The notes beneath the pieces are model-generated. The model was not told the DNA's origin. It did no database searches and saw nothing but the letters and a program-made list of their open reading frames with translations. The position numbers were made by a program, and so were the translations under genes. From assembly GCA_964552725.1 (NCBI GenBank), contig CAZKHU010000001.1:1-64000 (forward strand): DNA of 64,000 nt, read 5' to 3'. Origin of the DNA: DYTH01 sp964552725 (GTDB lineage: Bacteria; Desulfobacterota; Syntrophia; Syntrophales; UBA5619). Of this stretch, positions 51,293 through 60,004 are shown piece after piece (positions within the stretch are counted from its first letter, which is position 1; each line of letters begins with the position of its first letter).

Positions 51293-53740
51293 ATGAACGT
51301 TCTTGTAGTTGACGACCATGAAGAGAATCGATATTTGCTGGCAAGTCTTTTCAAGGGAAAAGGGCACGTCATACAGACTGCCGCAAATGGCGCCGAGGCC
51401 CTGGAAATTATAAAATCCGGCGGAGTCGAACTTATCATCAGCGATATCCTGATGCCGGTAATGGACGGCTTCAAGTTGTGCCTGGCGGTTAAAAACGATG
51501 AAAATCTGCGCGCCATCCCGTTTATAATTTACACTGCTACCTATACAGGCCCTCAGGACGAGACCTTTGCGATGAAGATCGGCGCCAATCGCTTCATCAT
51601 AAGACCCTGTGAACCGGAAGTTTTTCTGAAATCCGTTGATGAGGTGATGGCGGAAGCAGCCCTCCGGGGGAAGGAAGCTCTGCCCAAACTGGCGGAAGAA
51701 GAGGATGTTTTCAAACTTTACAGCGAACGGCTGGTACGAAAACTCGAGCAGAAAATGCTCGAGGCGGAGCGGGAGATTCAAGCGCGCATGGCGGCGGAGA
51801 ATGGGCTTCGCGAAAGCCAGAAAAGGTTGATCGCAGCACAGCGGATCGCAAAAATGGGAGATTTCACCTGGGATGTGGAAACCGGCCGGGTTACCTGGTC
51901 CGATGCGATGTTTGACCTTCTTAAATATGATAAAACAACGACATTCAACTTCTCCCGGGTCAATTCCCAAATTCACCATCCCGCTGATCTGGAGCGAATC
52001 AACCAATGGTTGAATGAGTGTCTCGCATCCGGGCAAAAAAAGCTCACGCCCAATGAATACAGGATAATATGCAGCGATGGAGAAATTTTATATATTCGGA
52101 CGGAGGGGATAATAGAACGTAAGACGGGAGAATCGCCCCGGGTGTTTGCCACCATTCAGGACATTACTGAACGCAGACAGGCGGAAGAAGCCCTCAAAAA
52201 GAGCGAGGAAGGCTACAAGGTGCTTATTGAAAATGCCGGGGAAGTCGTTCTGGTAGCACAGGATTGGCAATTCAAATTTTCCAACCGCCGGGTATTCGAT
52301 TTTCTCGGGGTTACACCTGAAGAGCTGTCGGGAAAAACTTTTCTGGAATACATCCATCCGGAAGACAGGCAAACCATAGCTGAAAGACATGCAAAAAGAT
52401 TGCAGGGAGAACACACACCGGGGATCTATTCCTGCCGCTTGATTGACAAAGCGGGCCGCACCAGATGGGCTAAAATCAACTCCGTTTTAATCGATTGGGA
52501 AGGGAAACCGGCAACACTCAACTTTCTGGAAGACATAACGGAGCGAAAATTCGCCGAGGAAGAACAGGAAAAGCTGCGCCGGCAGCTTATGCAATCCCAG
52601 AAGGTGGCGGCCATTGGCCGGCTCGCCGGAGGCGTCGCCCATGATTTCAACAATATACTGAGCATTATTCTCGGCTACGGGGAAATCATGCTCGCCAAGA
52701 TCCATCCCGGCGATCCTCTGCGGGAAGATATTCAGCAAATCGTGAACGCCGGAAGACGTTCCGCGGAACTGACCCACCAGCTTCTGGCCTTCAGCCGCAA
52801 ACAGACGCTGAAACCCGAAGCGCTGGATTTGAACAGCGTGGTGCTTGATCTTGAGAAGATGCTGAGACGGCTGATAGGCGAAAACATCGCCCTGACAATG
52901 GCACTTGCGGAAGACCTCGCCCATATCCTGGCCGACCCGGGGCAAATCGAGCAGGTGATCATGAATTTGGCCGTCAATGCCCGGGATGCCATGCCCGCGG
53001 GCGGCAAACTGGTCATGGAAACCGCCAACGTCGTCCTGGATGAAGACTTTGCGCGTCTTCATCCAGGGACCGTACCGGGCAATTATGCGCTTCTTGCCGT
53101 CACCGACACCGGATGCGGAATGGACGAAGATACCATGGCCCAGATATTCGAGCCGTTCTTTACCTCGAAGGAAGAGGGGAAAGGCACAGGCCTGGGGCTC
53201 TCCACTGTTTACGGCATAGTAAAGCAGACTGGCGGAAATATCTATGTGCACTCGGAGCCGGGAAATGGCACAACATTCAAAATATACCTTCCCCGGACAG
53301 AAGAGTTGCCCAAACTCAAAGCAACCGGGACGGCCAAAGAAGCATTGATGGGTGGCAACGAACATATTCTGGTTGTCGAGGATGAAGAAAGTCTCCGGAA
53401 ATTGATGGATGCCATTCTTTCAAGACTGGGCTTCAAGGTAACCCTGGCCGAAAACGGAGGCGCTGCACTGTCGCTGATGGAAGATGAAGGGCTTGCCCCC
53501 GACCTGGTGATCACGGATATGGTCATGCCGGGCATAAGCGGCGCGATGATGGTGGACAGGCTCCGCAGGAATCGTCCCAATCTCGAGGTTCTCTACATGT
53601 CGGGATACACGGAAGACACAATCGTCAATCAGGGAGTGCACGATCCGTGGACATCCTTCATTCATAAACCCTTCAGCATCAAGGATCTTGCCTTAAAAGT
53701 CCGTGAGGCGCTGCAGAGAAAAGATGCATCATTCCCGTAA
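51293..53740 (+). CDS. Hybrid sensor histidine kinase (REC-PAS-PAS-HisKA-HATPase-REC)
   Basis: 815 residues, no membrane segment. Domain order is receiver 1 (LVVDDHEEN, phospho-Asp in IISDILMPVMDG), a coiled linker, two PAS/PAC domains (each ending in an ATIQDITERR or FLEDITERK type motif), then HisKA with GGVAHDFNNILS. HATPase follows with AVNARDAMPAGG, DTGCGM and GKGTGLGLSTVYG, and receiver 2 ends the protein (LVITDMVMPGISG, K in IHKPFS). ATG 51293 is the start (AAAGGAACAGCGCTG upstream). No response regulator with output lies beside it, so signals must leave through a distant phosphotransfer partner. Confidence 0.92.
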   Translation: MNVLVVDDHEENRYLLASLFKGKGHVIQTAANGAEALEIIKSGGVELIISDILMPVMDGFKLCLAVKNDENLRAIPFIIYTATYTGPQDETFAMKIGANRFIIRPCEPEVFLKSVDEVMAEAALRGKEALPKLAEEEDVFKLYSERLVRKLEQKMLEAEREIQARMAAENGLRESQKRLIAAQRIAKMGDFTWDVETGRVTWSDAMFDLLKYDKTTTFNFSRVNSQIHHPADLERINQWLNECLASGQKKLTPNEYRIICSDGEILYIRTEGIIERKTGESPRVFATIQDITERRQAEEALKKSEEGYKVLIENAGEVVLVAQDWQFKFSNRRVFDFLGVTPEELSGKTFLEYIHPEDRQTIAERHAKRLQGEHTPGIYSCRLIDKAGRTRWAKINSVLIDWEGKPATLNFLEDITERKFAEEEQEKLRRQLMQSQKVAAIGRLAGGVAHDFNNILSIILGYGEIMLAKIHPGDPLREDIQQIVNAGRRSAELTHQLLAFSRKQTLKPEALDLNSVVLDLEKMLRRLIGENIALTMALAEDLAHILADPGQIEQVIMNLAVNARDAMPAGGKLVMETANVVLDEDFARLHPGTVPGNYALLAVTDTGCGMDEDTMAQIFEPFFTSKEEGKGTGLGLSTVYGIVKQTGGNIYVHSEPGNGTTFKIYLPRTEELPKLKATGTAKEALMGGNEHILVVEDEESLRKLMDAILSRLGFKVTLAENGGAALSLMEDEGLAPDLVITDMVMPGISGAMMVDRLRRNRPNLEVLYMSGYTEDTIVNQGVHDPWTSFIHKPFSIKDLALKVREALQRKDASFP

Positions 53741-53754
53741 AGCGCCCCGTTATC

Positions 53755-53821
53755 TCTCCGGCCCGGAGAACAGCCCACTGAAAGCGTCTCCGGCATTACG
53801 ATACAACCGGTCTGCCGGAGA
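53755..53821. repeat. Cluster of inverted repeats between convergent genes
   Basis: A near-perfect palindrome TCTCCGG-C-CCGGAGA (53755-53769) is followed by a 9-bp stem TCTCCGGCA...TGCCGGAGA (53787-53821) built from the same core. It lies between the convergent hybrid kinase and dch genes. No T run follows on either side, so if it ends transcription it would be an atypical bidirectional terminator. Confidence 0.5.
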
Positions 53822-53879
53822 GACTGAGCCCCGGGTTTGGAGACACAACGCTTAAATCCGTTTTGTAAAATCCACCATC

Positions 53880-54647
53880 CTATTCATTGCGCCACTGCGG
53901 TTTTCTCTTTTCGAGAAAGGCGACAAGCCCCTCCTGAGCATCTGCCGTCTTCAGGAGTTCCTTCAGATAGATATCCTCGATGGTTCGCAAAGATGGCTCC
54001 AGTGGATCCATAAGCCCTGATTTGACAGCCTTTTTTGTCAGGCGGAGCACTTCGGCGCTCAGCTTTAGATAGGGTTTCAAAAAGGCCGCAGTCGCCGTTT
54101 CCAGCCCGTCTCGCCCCACCACCTGATTGATAAGCCCCACATCCCTGGCTTCCCCGGCCGAGATGGTTTTTCCGGAAAGGATCAACTCCATCGCCGCCTT
54201 CTGCCCGATGATGCGCGGCATTATCTGGGCGGCAATCGGGGGAAAGACGCCTACCTGGATCTCCGGCTGACCGAACTTGGCATCATCCGCGGCAATGACC
54301 AGATCGCAAAATATGGCCAGTTCGCAGCCGCCCCCGAGACAGGAGCCGTAAACCGAGGCCGCAGTCGGAACACCAATGCCTTCCAGCCGACGGAACATCC
54401 CGTGAAAGGCGTCGATCATCTTCGGCGCCAGATCGCCCATGTGTTCCCCCACATCCACGCCCGCCGAAAAGCACTTGCCTTTTGCCTGGAACAATACGGC
54501 CTTCAAATCCTTCTGTCCCCTCCACGAGTCCAGCACCCCATTGATCTCCTTCATCATGGCGATATTCAGGACGTTAACCGGCGGCCTGTTGAGGGTGATT
54601 GTTCCAAGTCCATCCTGGATAATCGCTTCAATATGCTCGTAGCTCAT
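53880..54647 (-). CDS. dch: Cyclohexa-1,5-diene-1-carbonyl-CoA hydratase
   Basis: A 255-residue crotonase-fold protein. It has LNRPPVNVLNIAMMKEI, the oxyanion-hole region KGKCFSAGVDVGEH and the second one in YGSCLGGGCELAIFCDLVIA with FGQPEIQVGVFPP. This combination (AGVDVGEH, GVFPP) is characteristic of the dienoyl-CoA hydratase of anaerobic benzoate degradation (Dch/BamR), which adds water to form 6-hydroxycyclohex-1-ene-1-carbonyl-CoA. It lies 100 bases downstream of bamA, whose product acts two steps later. A plain enoyl-CoA hydratase is the main alternative, made unlikely by the context. Confidence 0.9.
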   Translation of the reverse strand: MSYEHIEAIIQDGLGTITLNRPPVNVLNIAMMKEINGVLDSWRGQKDLKAVLFQAKGKCFSAGVDVGEHMGDLAPKMIDAFHGMFRRLEGIGVPTAASVYGSCLGGGCELAIFCDLVIAADDAKFGQPEIQVGVFPPIAAQIMPRIIGQKAAMELILSGKTISAGEARDVGLINQVVGRDGLETATAAFLKPYLKLSAEVLRLTKKAVKSGLMDPLEPSLRTIEDIYLKELLKTADAQEGLVAFLEKRKPQWRNE

Positions 54648-54747
54648 TATCTTCCCGCTCCTTTTTCAATAAAAAGAGGCAGGCAGGTCTCTTCTTATGG
54701 GACGTGCCTGCCTCCGGCTGTTCATATTGAGTCTTTAAAAGCCCCGG

Positions 54748-55890
54748 TTAAAGAGGTTTTCCCAGAACTCCCGCAAACATCTCCATATCCCAGGCCTTGC
54801 CTTCCACTATTTCCTGACGGAATTTAATGAAATCAATGGTATCCTTGCCTGTGATCTTTTTGCTGTTGAAGGCGCCGAATCCGAGGAAGGCCTCGCCGCC
54901 CATGTTGGCGGCCAGCCAGTGACGGTGGGCATTCTTCATGGTATCCCAGAAAAATTTCTTCTTCTGGCGGACGCTGTCGATCGATTCCATCAAACAGCCG
55001 GGGAACAGATTGGCGAACGTCCAGACTATCTTGTCAACTTCCTTGTCGAGAAGCTCGAAATCGGCATTGGGCTGATGCAGTTTGACGAATTCCCGCGCCT
55101 CCTTGGCCTCGGCGCCGGTCTTGTTTTCGCCATAGACAATCTCCCCGTCCTGCACGTAAGCATCCGTGATTACCTGGGGATTGCGCACCCATTTCCCATC
55201 CACCTTGAGTACCGGAACGACCTTGCTGATCAGGTTCTTGGCTTTCATCTTGTAGGCTGACCACATCTCACAGGAGATGCAGTTCCACATCGCATCCTCA
55301 ATTCCGAGATACCAGGGCAGGAAGTCCGACGCGCCGCCGACCGGGGCAGAACCGTGTTTTGGACCTGCCTGACCGTAGATCGCCAGATCAGAGGATACGG
55401 CAAGGTCGCACGCCATTCCTATCTCCTGACCGCCTGCTACTCTCATGCCGTTCACCCGGCAAATGACCGGCTTCTTGCAGAAGAGAATCGAATCAACCAT
55501 GTGGTTGAAAAGCTCCATGTACTGCCCGTACTCGTCGGGCCTCATGCTGTAGTATTCGCTGTACTCCTTCGTGTTGCCGCCCGTGCAAAACGCGTAGGGA
55601 CCGGTGCCGGTAAAAACCACGGCCACAACGCTCCTGTCCAATGAAGCATTTTCAAAGCCGGCAATAACTCCCTTGACCATTTCCGTCGTGTAGGAGTTGA
55701 ACTGCTTGGGGTTATTGAGGCGAATCCACGCGGCAAAGAGACCATCCACCACCTTTCCGTTCGGGTCGACAAGCGGTCTTTTCTCGTAAACCGTGCAGGG
55801 CGCCTCTGTTCCAAAGTGCAAATCCGTATGCAACGCATGATCCTTGATGCCGTCTTCCCGCGGCAGCCATTCCAAACCTTTTAAAGACAT
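54748..55890 (-). CDS. bamA: 6-Oxocyclohex-1-ene-1-carbonyl-CoA hydrolase
   Basis: A 380-residue crotonase-superfamily ring-opening hydrolase, longer than ordinary crotonases (about 260). Distinctive BamA/Oah segments include EKRPLVDPNGKVVDGLFAAW, the RLNNPKQFNSYTTEMVKG start of the fold, FCTGGNTKEYSEYYS, and GGQEIGMACDLAVSSDLA followed by GPKHGSAPVGGASDFLPW. It adds water to the enone and hydrolyses the C-C bond to give 3-hydroxypimelyl-CoA, the ring-cleavage step. bamA is the standard marker for anaerobic aromatic degraders. It lies between had and dch. Confidence 0.96.
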   Translation of the reverse strand: MSLKGLEWLPREDGIKDHALHTDLHFGTEAPCTVYEKRPLVDPNGKVVDGLFAAWIRLNNPKQFNSYTTEMVKGVIAGFENASLDRSVVAVVFTGTGPYAFCTGGNTKEYSEYYSMRPDEYGQYMELFNHMVDSILFCKKPVICRVNGMRVAGGQEIGMACDLAVSSDLAIYGQAGPKHGSAPVGGASDFLPWYLGIEDAMWNCISCEMWSAYKMKAKNLISKVVPVLKVDGKWVRNPQVITDAYVQDGEIVYGENKTGAEAKEAREFVKLHQPNADFELLDKEVDKIVWTFANLFPGCLMESIDSVRQKKKFFWDTMKNAHRHWLAANMGGEAFLGFGAFNSKKITGKDTIDFIKFRQEIVEGKAWDMEMFAGVLGKPL

Positions 55891-55986
55891 AGTGCTATTT
55901 CCTCCTTCTTTTAATTTGTGAACATTGAGCTTAGTCTTATCGTTTCTTGCCTGCTTCTTTCACCCTTTTTGTCAAAACCTTGACCT

Positions 55987-57099
55987 TCAGACATCGAAAT
56001 CGGGGATCAGAACAACCCGTTTCATCGGCGGCGTCTTGTGATTCTCGGCAAAAGTCTGTTCGATTGCGCTCATCGGACGCGTCTCGACAAACTCCTCGAT
56101 ATTGACCTTCCCGCTCAGTATCATGTCCAGAACAATGGGGTAATATTCGGGCAGACATCCCCACGTTCCGATAATCTCGGCGTCAAAGGCCATAAGACGG
56201 CTGATGTTGTATTCGACGGATTTGACCCCGTACCCCACCACTACAAGCTTTCCGGTAAAACTCAGCAGAGCCAGCGCCAGTTCCTGCCCTGCCTTGGAGC
56301 CAGTCACCTCAAATATCTTCCAGCCGGTGCCCGGAAGACCCTTTTCCTTGCAAAGCGCCCGGAACTCTTTGGAGATAGCTCCATTGTCCTTGTCAGTTGT
56401 GTTGATAACGAAGTCCGCTCCGAATTTCAGCGCTCTGTCCAGTTTTTCCTGATTGCGCGCCATCCCGATAACCGTCTTTGCGCCCAGCGCCTTGGCAACC
56501 TGCCCCATGTACTGACCAACTCCGCCGGTAATGCCCAATACAATCACATTGTCCCCCGGCTGCAGGTCGGCCCTTTTGGCGGCCTGATAGGGCGTGGTCG
56601 CGGCATCGGCCACAACGGCAAGGTGGGAAAGAGGAATGCTGCCCCGGTTTTTCACCTCGCACAAATCAACGCTGGGAACAGGTATATGGCTTGAAAAACC
56701 GCCGTAGAGACCAATGCTGTTTCCGGGCATCTTCTGATCCAGGCACCGGTTCCCGCGCCCCGTTTTACAAAGATAGCATTGACGGCAGGGCATCACCGCG
56801 GGGATGATGACCTCTTTTCCTATCCATTTGGGATCGCCGGCAACCACTGTTCCCGAGATCTCGTGTCCCAGGGTTAAAGGCGGTTTGGAGACCGTGGGAA
56901 CGCCATCATAAAAATATCCCAGGTCCGTGTGACACACCCCGCAACCAGCCACCTCCACCAGCACCTCCCCCGGCTTCAGCTCCGGGACCGGGAGCTCAGT
57001 CTTTTGCAGTTTGCCAGGGGTGATCTCCTTGGTCTCCCGGTTGAAGACGGTTGGTTGAACCATCTGCCAAGTCTTTATTTTATCGGGTACTCCTGCCAT
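55987..57099 (-). CDS. had: 6-Hydroxycyclohex-1-ene-1-carbonyl-CoA dehydrogenase
   Basis: A 370-residue zinc-dependent medium-chain dehydrogenase. The catalytic zinc ligands start in AGCGVCHTDLGYF and GHEISGTV. The structural zinc cysteines are CRQCYLCKTGRGNRC. The NAD-binding fold has VLGITGGVGQYMGQVAKALGA. It oxidises the 6-hydroxy intermediate with NAD+ to the 6-oxo compound cleaved by BamA. ATG 57099 is preceded by AAGGAGGAGAAA, and the longer frame to 57174 is not homologous. The order had-bamA-dch matches known benzoyl-CoA pathway clusters. Confidence 0.93.
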   Translation of the reverse strand: MAGVPDKIKTWQMVQPTVFNRETKEITPGKLQKTELPVPELKPGEVLVEVAGCGVCHTDLGYFYDGVPTVSKPPLTLGHEISGTVVAGDPKWIGKEVIIPAVMPCRQCYLCKTGRGNRCLDQKMPGNSIGLYGGFSSHIPVPSVDLCEVKNRGSIPLSHLAVVADAATTPYQAAKRADLQPGDNVIVLGITGGVGQYMGQVAKALGAKTVIGMARNQEKLDRALKFGADFVINTTDKDNGAISKEFRALCKEKGLPGTGWKIFEVTGSKAGQELALALLSFTGKLVVVGYGVKSVEYNISRLMAFDAEIIGTWGCLPEYYPIVLDMILSGKVNIEEFVETRPMSAIEQTFAENHKTPPMKRVVLIPDFDV

Positions 57100-57189
57100 T
57101 TTCTCCTCCTTATGTTTTTTATCAAGTCCTCGCTGGCCATAATGGTCCATCTTTCCTTGATAAGTTAATAACATTTCAGGGAAAACATC

Positions 57190-57942
57190 TCAGATCATTC
57201 CGTAGCCGCCATCGACGCAGAGCAACTGACCGGTAATGTAATTGGCGTCGTCCGAGGCCAGAAAGACAAAAGCGGGCGCTATATCCTCGGCTTCGGCAAA
57301 GCGCTTGAGCAAAATTCTGTTCATGTAGATGTCGGCCAGCTTCTCGTCGGATCTGATCTTTTCGGTCATATCGGTAGCTACAATGCCCAGAGAGATGACA
57401 TTCGCGCAGATGTTGTAGCGGGCCAGCTCCCGGGCAATGGATTTGGTCATGCTCAGGACGCCTCCTTTCGCGGCGCTGTAATTGATCTGCCCCACGGTTC
57501 CCACAAGACCGGCAACCGACATCACATTGATGATCTTTCCGCTGTTTTGCTCCTTCATCAGGTTCGCCGCGGCCTGGGAACAGAAAAAGGCGCCCTTCAG
57601 ATGGATGTCCACCACCTGATCCCACTGATCTTCCGTCATCTTGAGCAGCATGGCGGGCCTGGTAAATCCCGCATTATTGACCAGAACATCCAGTCTGCCG
57701 AACCTCTCCCGGGCAGCCGCGAAAAGGTTGTCCACGTCGGCCTTGCTGGCAATATCCGCCTTGACGGCAATAGCCTCGCTTCCCATTGCCGAGATGGCTT
57801 CCACCACCTCCCGGGCGGCGCCTTCATTGGAGGTGTAATTGACGATGACCTTGGCCCCTTCTCTTCCGTAGGCAAGTGCGACAGAGCGACCCACTCCGCG
57901 GCTGCCTCCGGTTACCAGTGCAATCTTGTCCTTGAGCTTCAT
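57190..57942 (-). CDS. Short-chain dehydrogenase/reductase (FabG/3-hydroxyacyl-CoA dehydrogenase type)
   Basis: A 250-residue classical SDR with VTGGSRGVGRSVALAYG (TGxxxGxG), the NNAG motif in DVLVNNAGFT, and the catalytic Ser-Tyr-Lys (VMSVAGL...INYSAAKGGVL). It interconverts 3-hydroxyacyl and 3-oxoacyl thioesters. Within a benzoyl-CoA cluster, a 3-hydroxypimelyl-CoA dehydrogenase is the natural inference. A FabG role is an alternative, notable since fabG is missing from the fab cluster at 40.5 kb. ATG 57942 overlaps the upstream flavoprotein stop by 4 bases (ATGA). Confidence 0.88.
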   Translation of the reverse strand: MKLKDKIALVTGGSRGVGRSVALAYGREGAKVIVNYTSNEGAAREVVEAISAMGSEAIAVKADIASKADVDNLFAAARERFGRLDVLVNNAGFTRPAMLLKMTEDQWDQVVDIHLKGAFFCSQAAANLMKEQNSGKIINVMSVAGLVGTVGQINYSAAKGGVLSMTKSIARELARYNICANVISLGIVATDMTEKIRSDEKLADIYMNRILLKRFAEAEDIAPAFVFLASDDANYITGQLLCVDGGYGMI

Positions 57943-59246
57943 AGATAACTCCCCTTTTCTGAAATCTGGTTTGTAGAACCCGGCATAGCGGAACCGACAA
58001 GCTGGCCCAGCCGTATCAGCGGCCACGAATAGGCGGCGCCTGCTTGCGGGATTTTATCCCATCTCTCCCTCAATTGATCGATGTCGTCTTTCCGCCACAT
58101 CGCGCCGATAAGCAACCCAATGTAGTCCGCATACTTGCCGACGGCTTGACCGCCGATAACCCTGCCGTCCAGCAAAACAACCCGCAAATAATCATCGCCG
58201 CTCTGTTTTTCGATAAGCTCGGATTTTCCCAGCATGCACTGGGTAGCCCGCATGGTTTTTCCGAAGGTAGAGGCATGGGTGTTAAAAAAATGCACTCGCG
58301 CAAATGCATAGGCGCCGAGGTATCCGACGTTATCCCCCAGAATGTTTTTTGCCACTATCTGCGCCTGTTCGATCGCGTTATGCTTCAACTGAAACATGAC
58401 AATCTCTTCAGTGCAGGAATCAAAGGTTTCCACACAGTCGCCACAGGCATAGATATCGGATACGGAGGTTTCCATCTTCCTGTTGACCTTGATGCCACGC
58501 CCCGTTTCGATGAACGCGGTTCTGGCAAGCGCCGTCCCCGGGACCACGCCCGTGGCGACTACAACCGTATCGCATTCTATTTCCCGCTTATCCGTTACAA
58601 CGCTTGCAACTTTTGCATCCCCCTTGATCTGGAGAACCTTTTCGCCGGTATGAATATGAATGCCATGCCGCTCCATTGCCGCTTCCAGTATCCTGGCCGT
58701 GGGTTCATCAAACAGGACCGGGAGAATCCAATCAAGAAGCTCGATGATGTGAACTTCATATCCTTTTTTCTTTAGCCCCTCGGCCGCTTCTATCCCTATC
58801 GCGCCGGAACCGATCACAACCGCCTTGCGGCCCTTGTGAAATTTCAGCTTTTCCGTTTCCGACATCTGCTTGCAGCTGAAAACGCCGGCGTTGCGAATCC
58901 CCTCTATCGGGGGAAAGAAAAGAGCGCCGCCATGGGCCAGCACAAGCTTATCATAGCCGATTTCCGTGCCCGCTTCGGTTATGACATTCCTGGCCTCCGG
59001 ATTAATAGCAACAACCTTGCTGTTAAACGTAACATTAATGCCCAGTTGTTTGTAATCCTCGATGGTTTTCTTGAAGACGTCCTTTTTCCCGATATTGCCG
59101 GCAAGATAATACGGAAGCGAGCATGGATCATATTCCGGAACATCCTCGGCAGAAAGGATGCAAATCTCGATCTCCTTGTCCCTCTGCCGCAGTTCAGCGG
59201 CGACCCGATTGCCGGCAATCCCGTTTCCAACAATAACCGTTTTCAT
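57939..59246 (-). CDS. FAD/NAD-dependent oxidoreductase (NADH oxidase/CoA-disulfide reductase-like)
   Basis: A 435-residue pyridine-nucleotide-disulfide family protein. The FAD motif is VIVGNGIAGNRVAAEL. A conserved cysteine sits in YDPCSLPYYLAG, the position of the redox cysteine of CoA-disulfide reductase and NADH oxidase. The NAD motif is KAVVIGSGAIGIEAAEGL and the late FAD motif is DIYACGDCVETF. It lies between a 4-cluster ferredoxin gene (12 bases upstream) and the SDR (4-base overlap), so an electron-transfer role between NADH from ring oxidation and ferredoxin is plausible but unproven. Confidence 0.88.
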   Translation of the reverse strand: MKTVIVGNGIAGNRVAAELRQRDKEIEICILSAEDVPEYDPCSLPYYLAGNIGKKDVFKKTIEDYKQLGINVTFNSKVVAINPEARNVITEAGTEIGYDKLVLAHGGALFFPPIEGIRNAGVFSCKQMSETEKLKFHKGRKAVVIGSGAIGIEAAEGLKKKGYEVHIIELLDWILPVLFDEPTARILEAAMERHGIHIHTGEKVLQIKGDAKVASVVTDKREIECDTVVVATGVVPGTALARTAFIETGRGIKVNRKMETSVSDIYACGDCVETFDSCTEEIVMFQLKHNAIEQAQIVAKNILGDNVGYLGAYAFARVHFFNTHASTFGKTMRATQCMLGKSELIEKQSGDDYLRVVLLDGRVIGGQAVGKYADYIGLLIGAMWRKDDIDQLRERWDKIPQAGAAYSWPLIRLGQLVGSAMPGSTNQISEKGSYL

Positions 59247-59258
59247 GGCGTTTTTATC

Positions 59259-59750
59259 CTAATTGGGGAATATGGCCCGGGAACGCGCCGCCCGCTCCCT
59301 TGCTGCTCCCCTTGTCAACATATCATCTTGGGTTATCCTGAGCGCCCCTTCTCGGCAGGCCACAACGCACCATGGCCCGGCTTCGTCGCCCCTGCACATA
59401 TCGCAGGTCATAGTCTGGCCCGTGTAAGGGTTCACCGCCGGGCTGCCGGCCGGACATATATAGACGCACGCCCGACAGCCGATACAGACATCCGTGTTCG
59501 TTGCAACTGTCCCGTTTTCCTGTCTTATCCGGGCATTCATTGGACACACCTTGATGCAGGGGGCATTATCGCACGCCATGCAGATGACAGGGACTTCAAG
59601 CTTCTGGGATTCCAGTCTGATAATCTTAAGCATGGCCAACTTTGGGTTGATAACGCCTTGATGCTTCATAGAGCAGGCAAGCAAACATTCCTGACATCCG
59701 GTGCATTTCAGGGGATCAATTGCCAATTGCTCGCGTCTTGCTTCCATCAT
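59259..59750 (-). CDS. Four-cluster [4Fe-4S] ferredoxin-like electron carrier
   Basis: A 163-residue protein of the DmsB/HycB-like type with four cysteine groups: CTGCQECLLACSMKHQG, CMACDNAPCIKVCPMNA, CIGCRACVYICPAGSP and CDMCRGDEAGPWCVVACREGA. The pattern predicts three to four [4Fe-4S] clusters. No signal peptide, so it is cytoplasmic. Similar proteins serve as electron-transfer subunits of molybdenum/tungsten aldehyde or aromatic-CoA oxidoreductases. Here the partner is probably the FAD oxidoreductase encoded directly downstream. It seems to be the first gene of the had-bamA-dch run. Confidence 0.88.
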   Translation of the reverse strand: MMEARREQLAIDPLKCTGCQECLLACSMKHQGVINPKLAMLKIIRLESQKLEVPVICMACDNAPCIKVCPMNARIRQENGTVATNTDVCIGCRACVYICPAGSPAVNPYTGQTMTCDMCRGDEAGPWCVVACREGALRITQDDMLTRGAARERAARSRAIFPN

Positions 59751-60004
59751 GCCGCCTTTGTAAAATTAAATAAAAACTCTTATCTCTGCAAATTCGATGT
59801 TCTCCGGCTGGACGGCGGCCTAAACTGCCGTTTTTTCTGAATAACATTGTACCCGAATATCTAAAGCAGACCAATTTGTCAAGACAAACTTTCATCCCGA
59901 ATCCCCTGCCTCCCGGTCTTGTCTTTGCGGTTTATTTCAGTCCCGGCATAGCCATTTTCCCCCGGGCTGTCCCGTCTTGAACTTTTCCATCGCTTTCGCC
60001 CCTT

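Noticed and set aside
59751..60004. Sigma-54 promoter for the ferredoxin/had/bamA genes
   Set aside because: Looked for GG and GC at -24/-12 with the usual flanks on the minus strand. No acceptable match.
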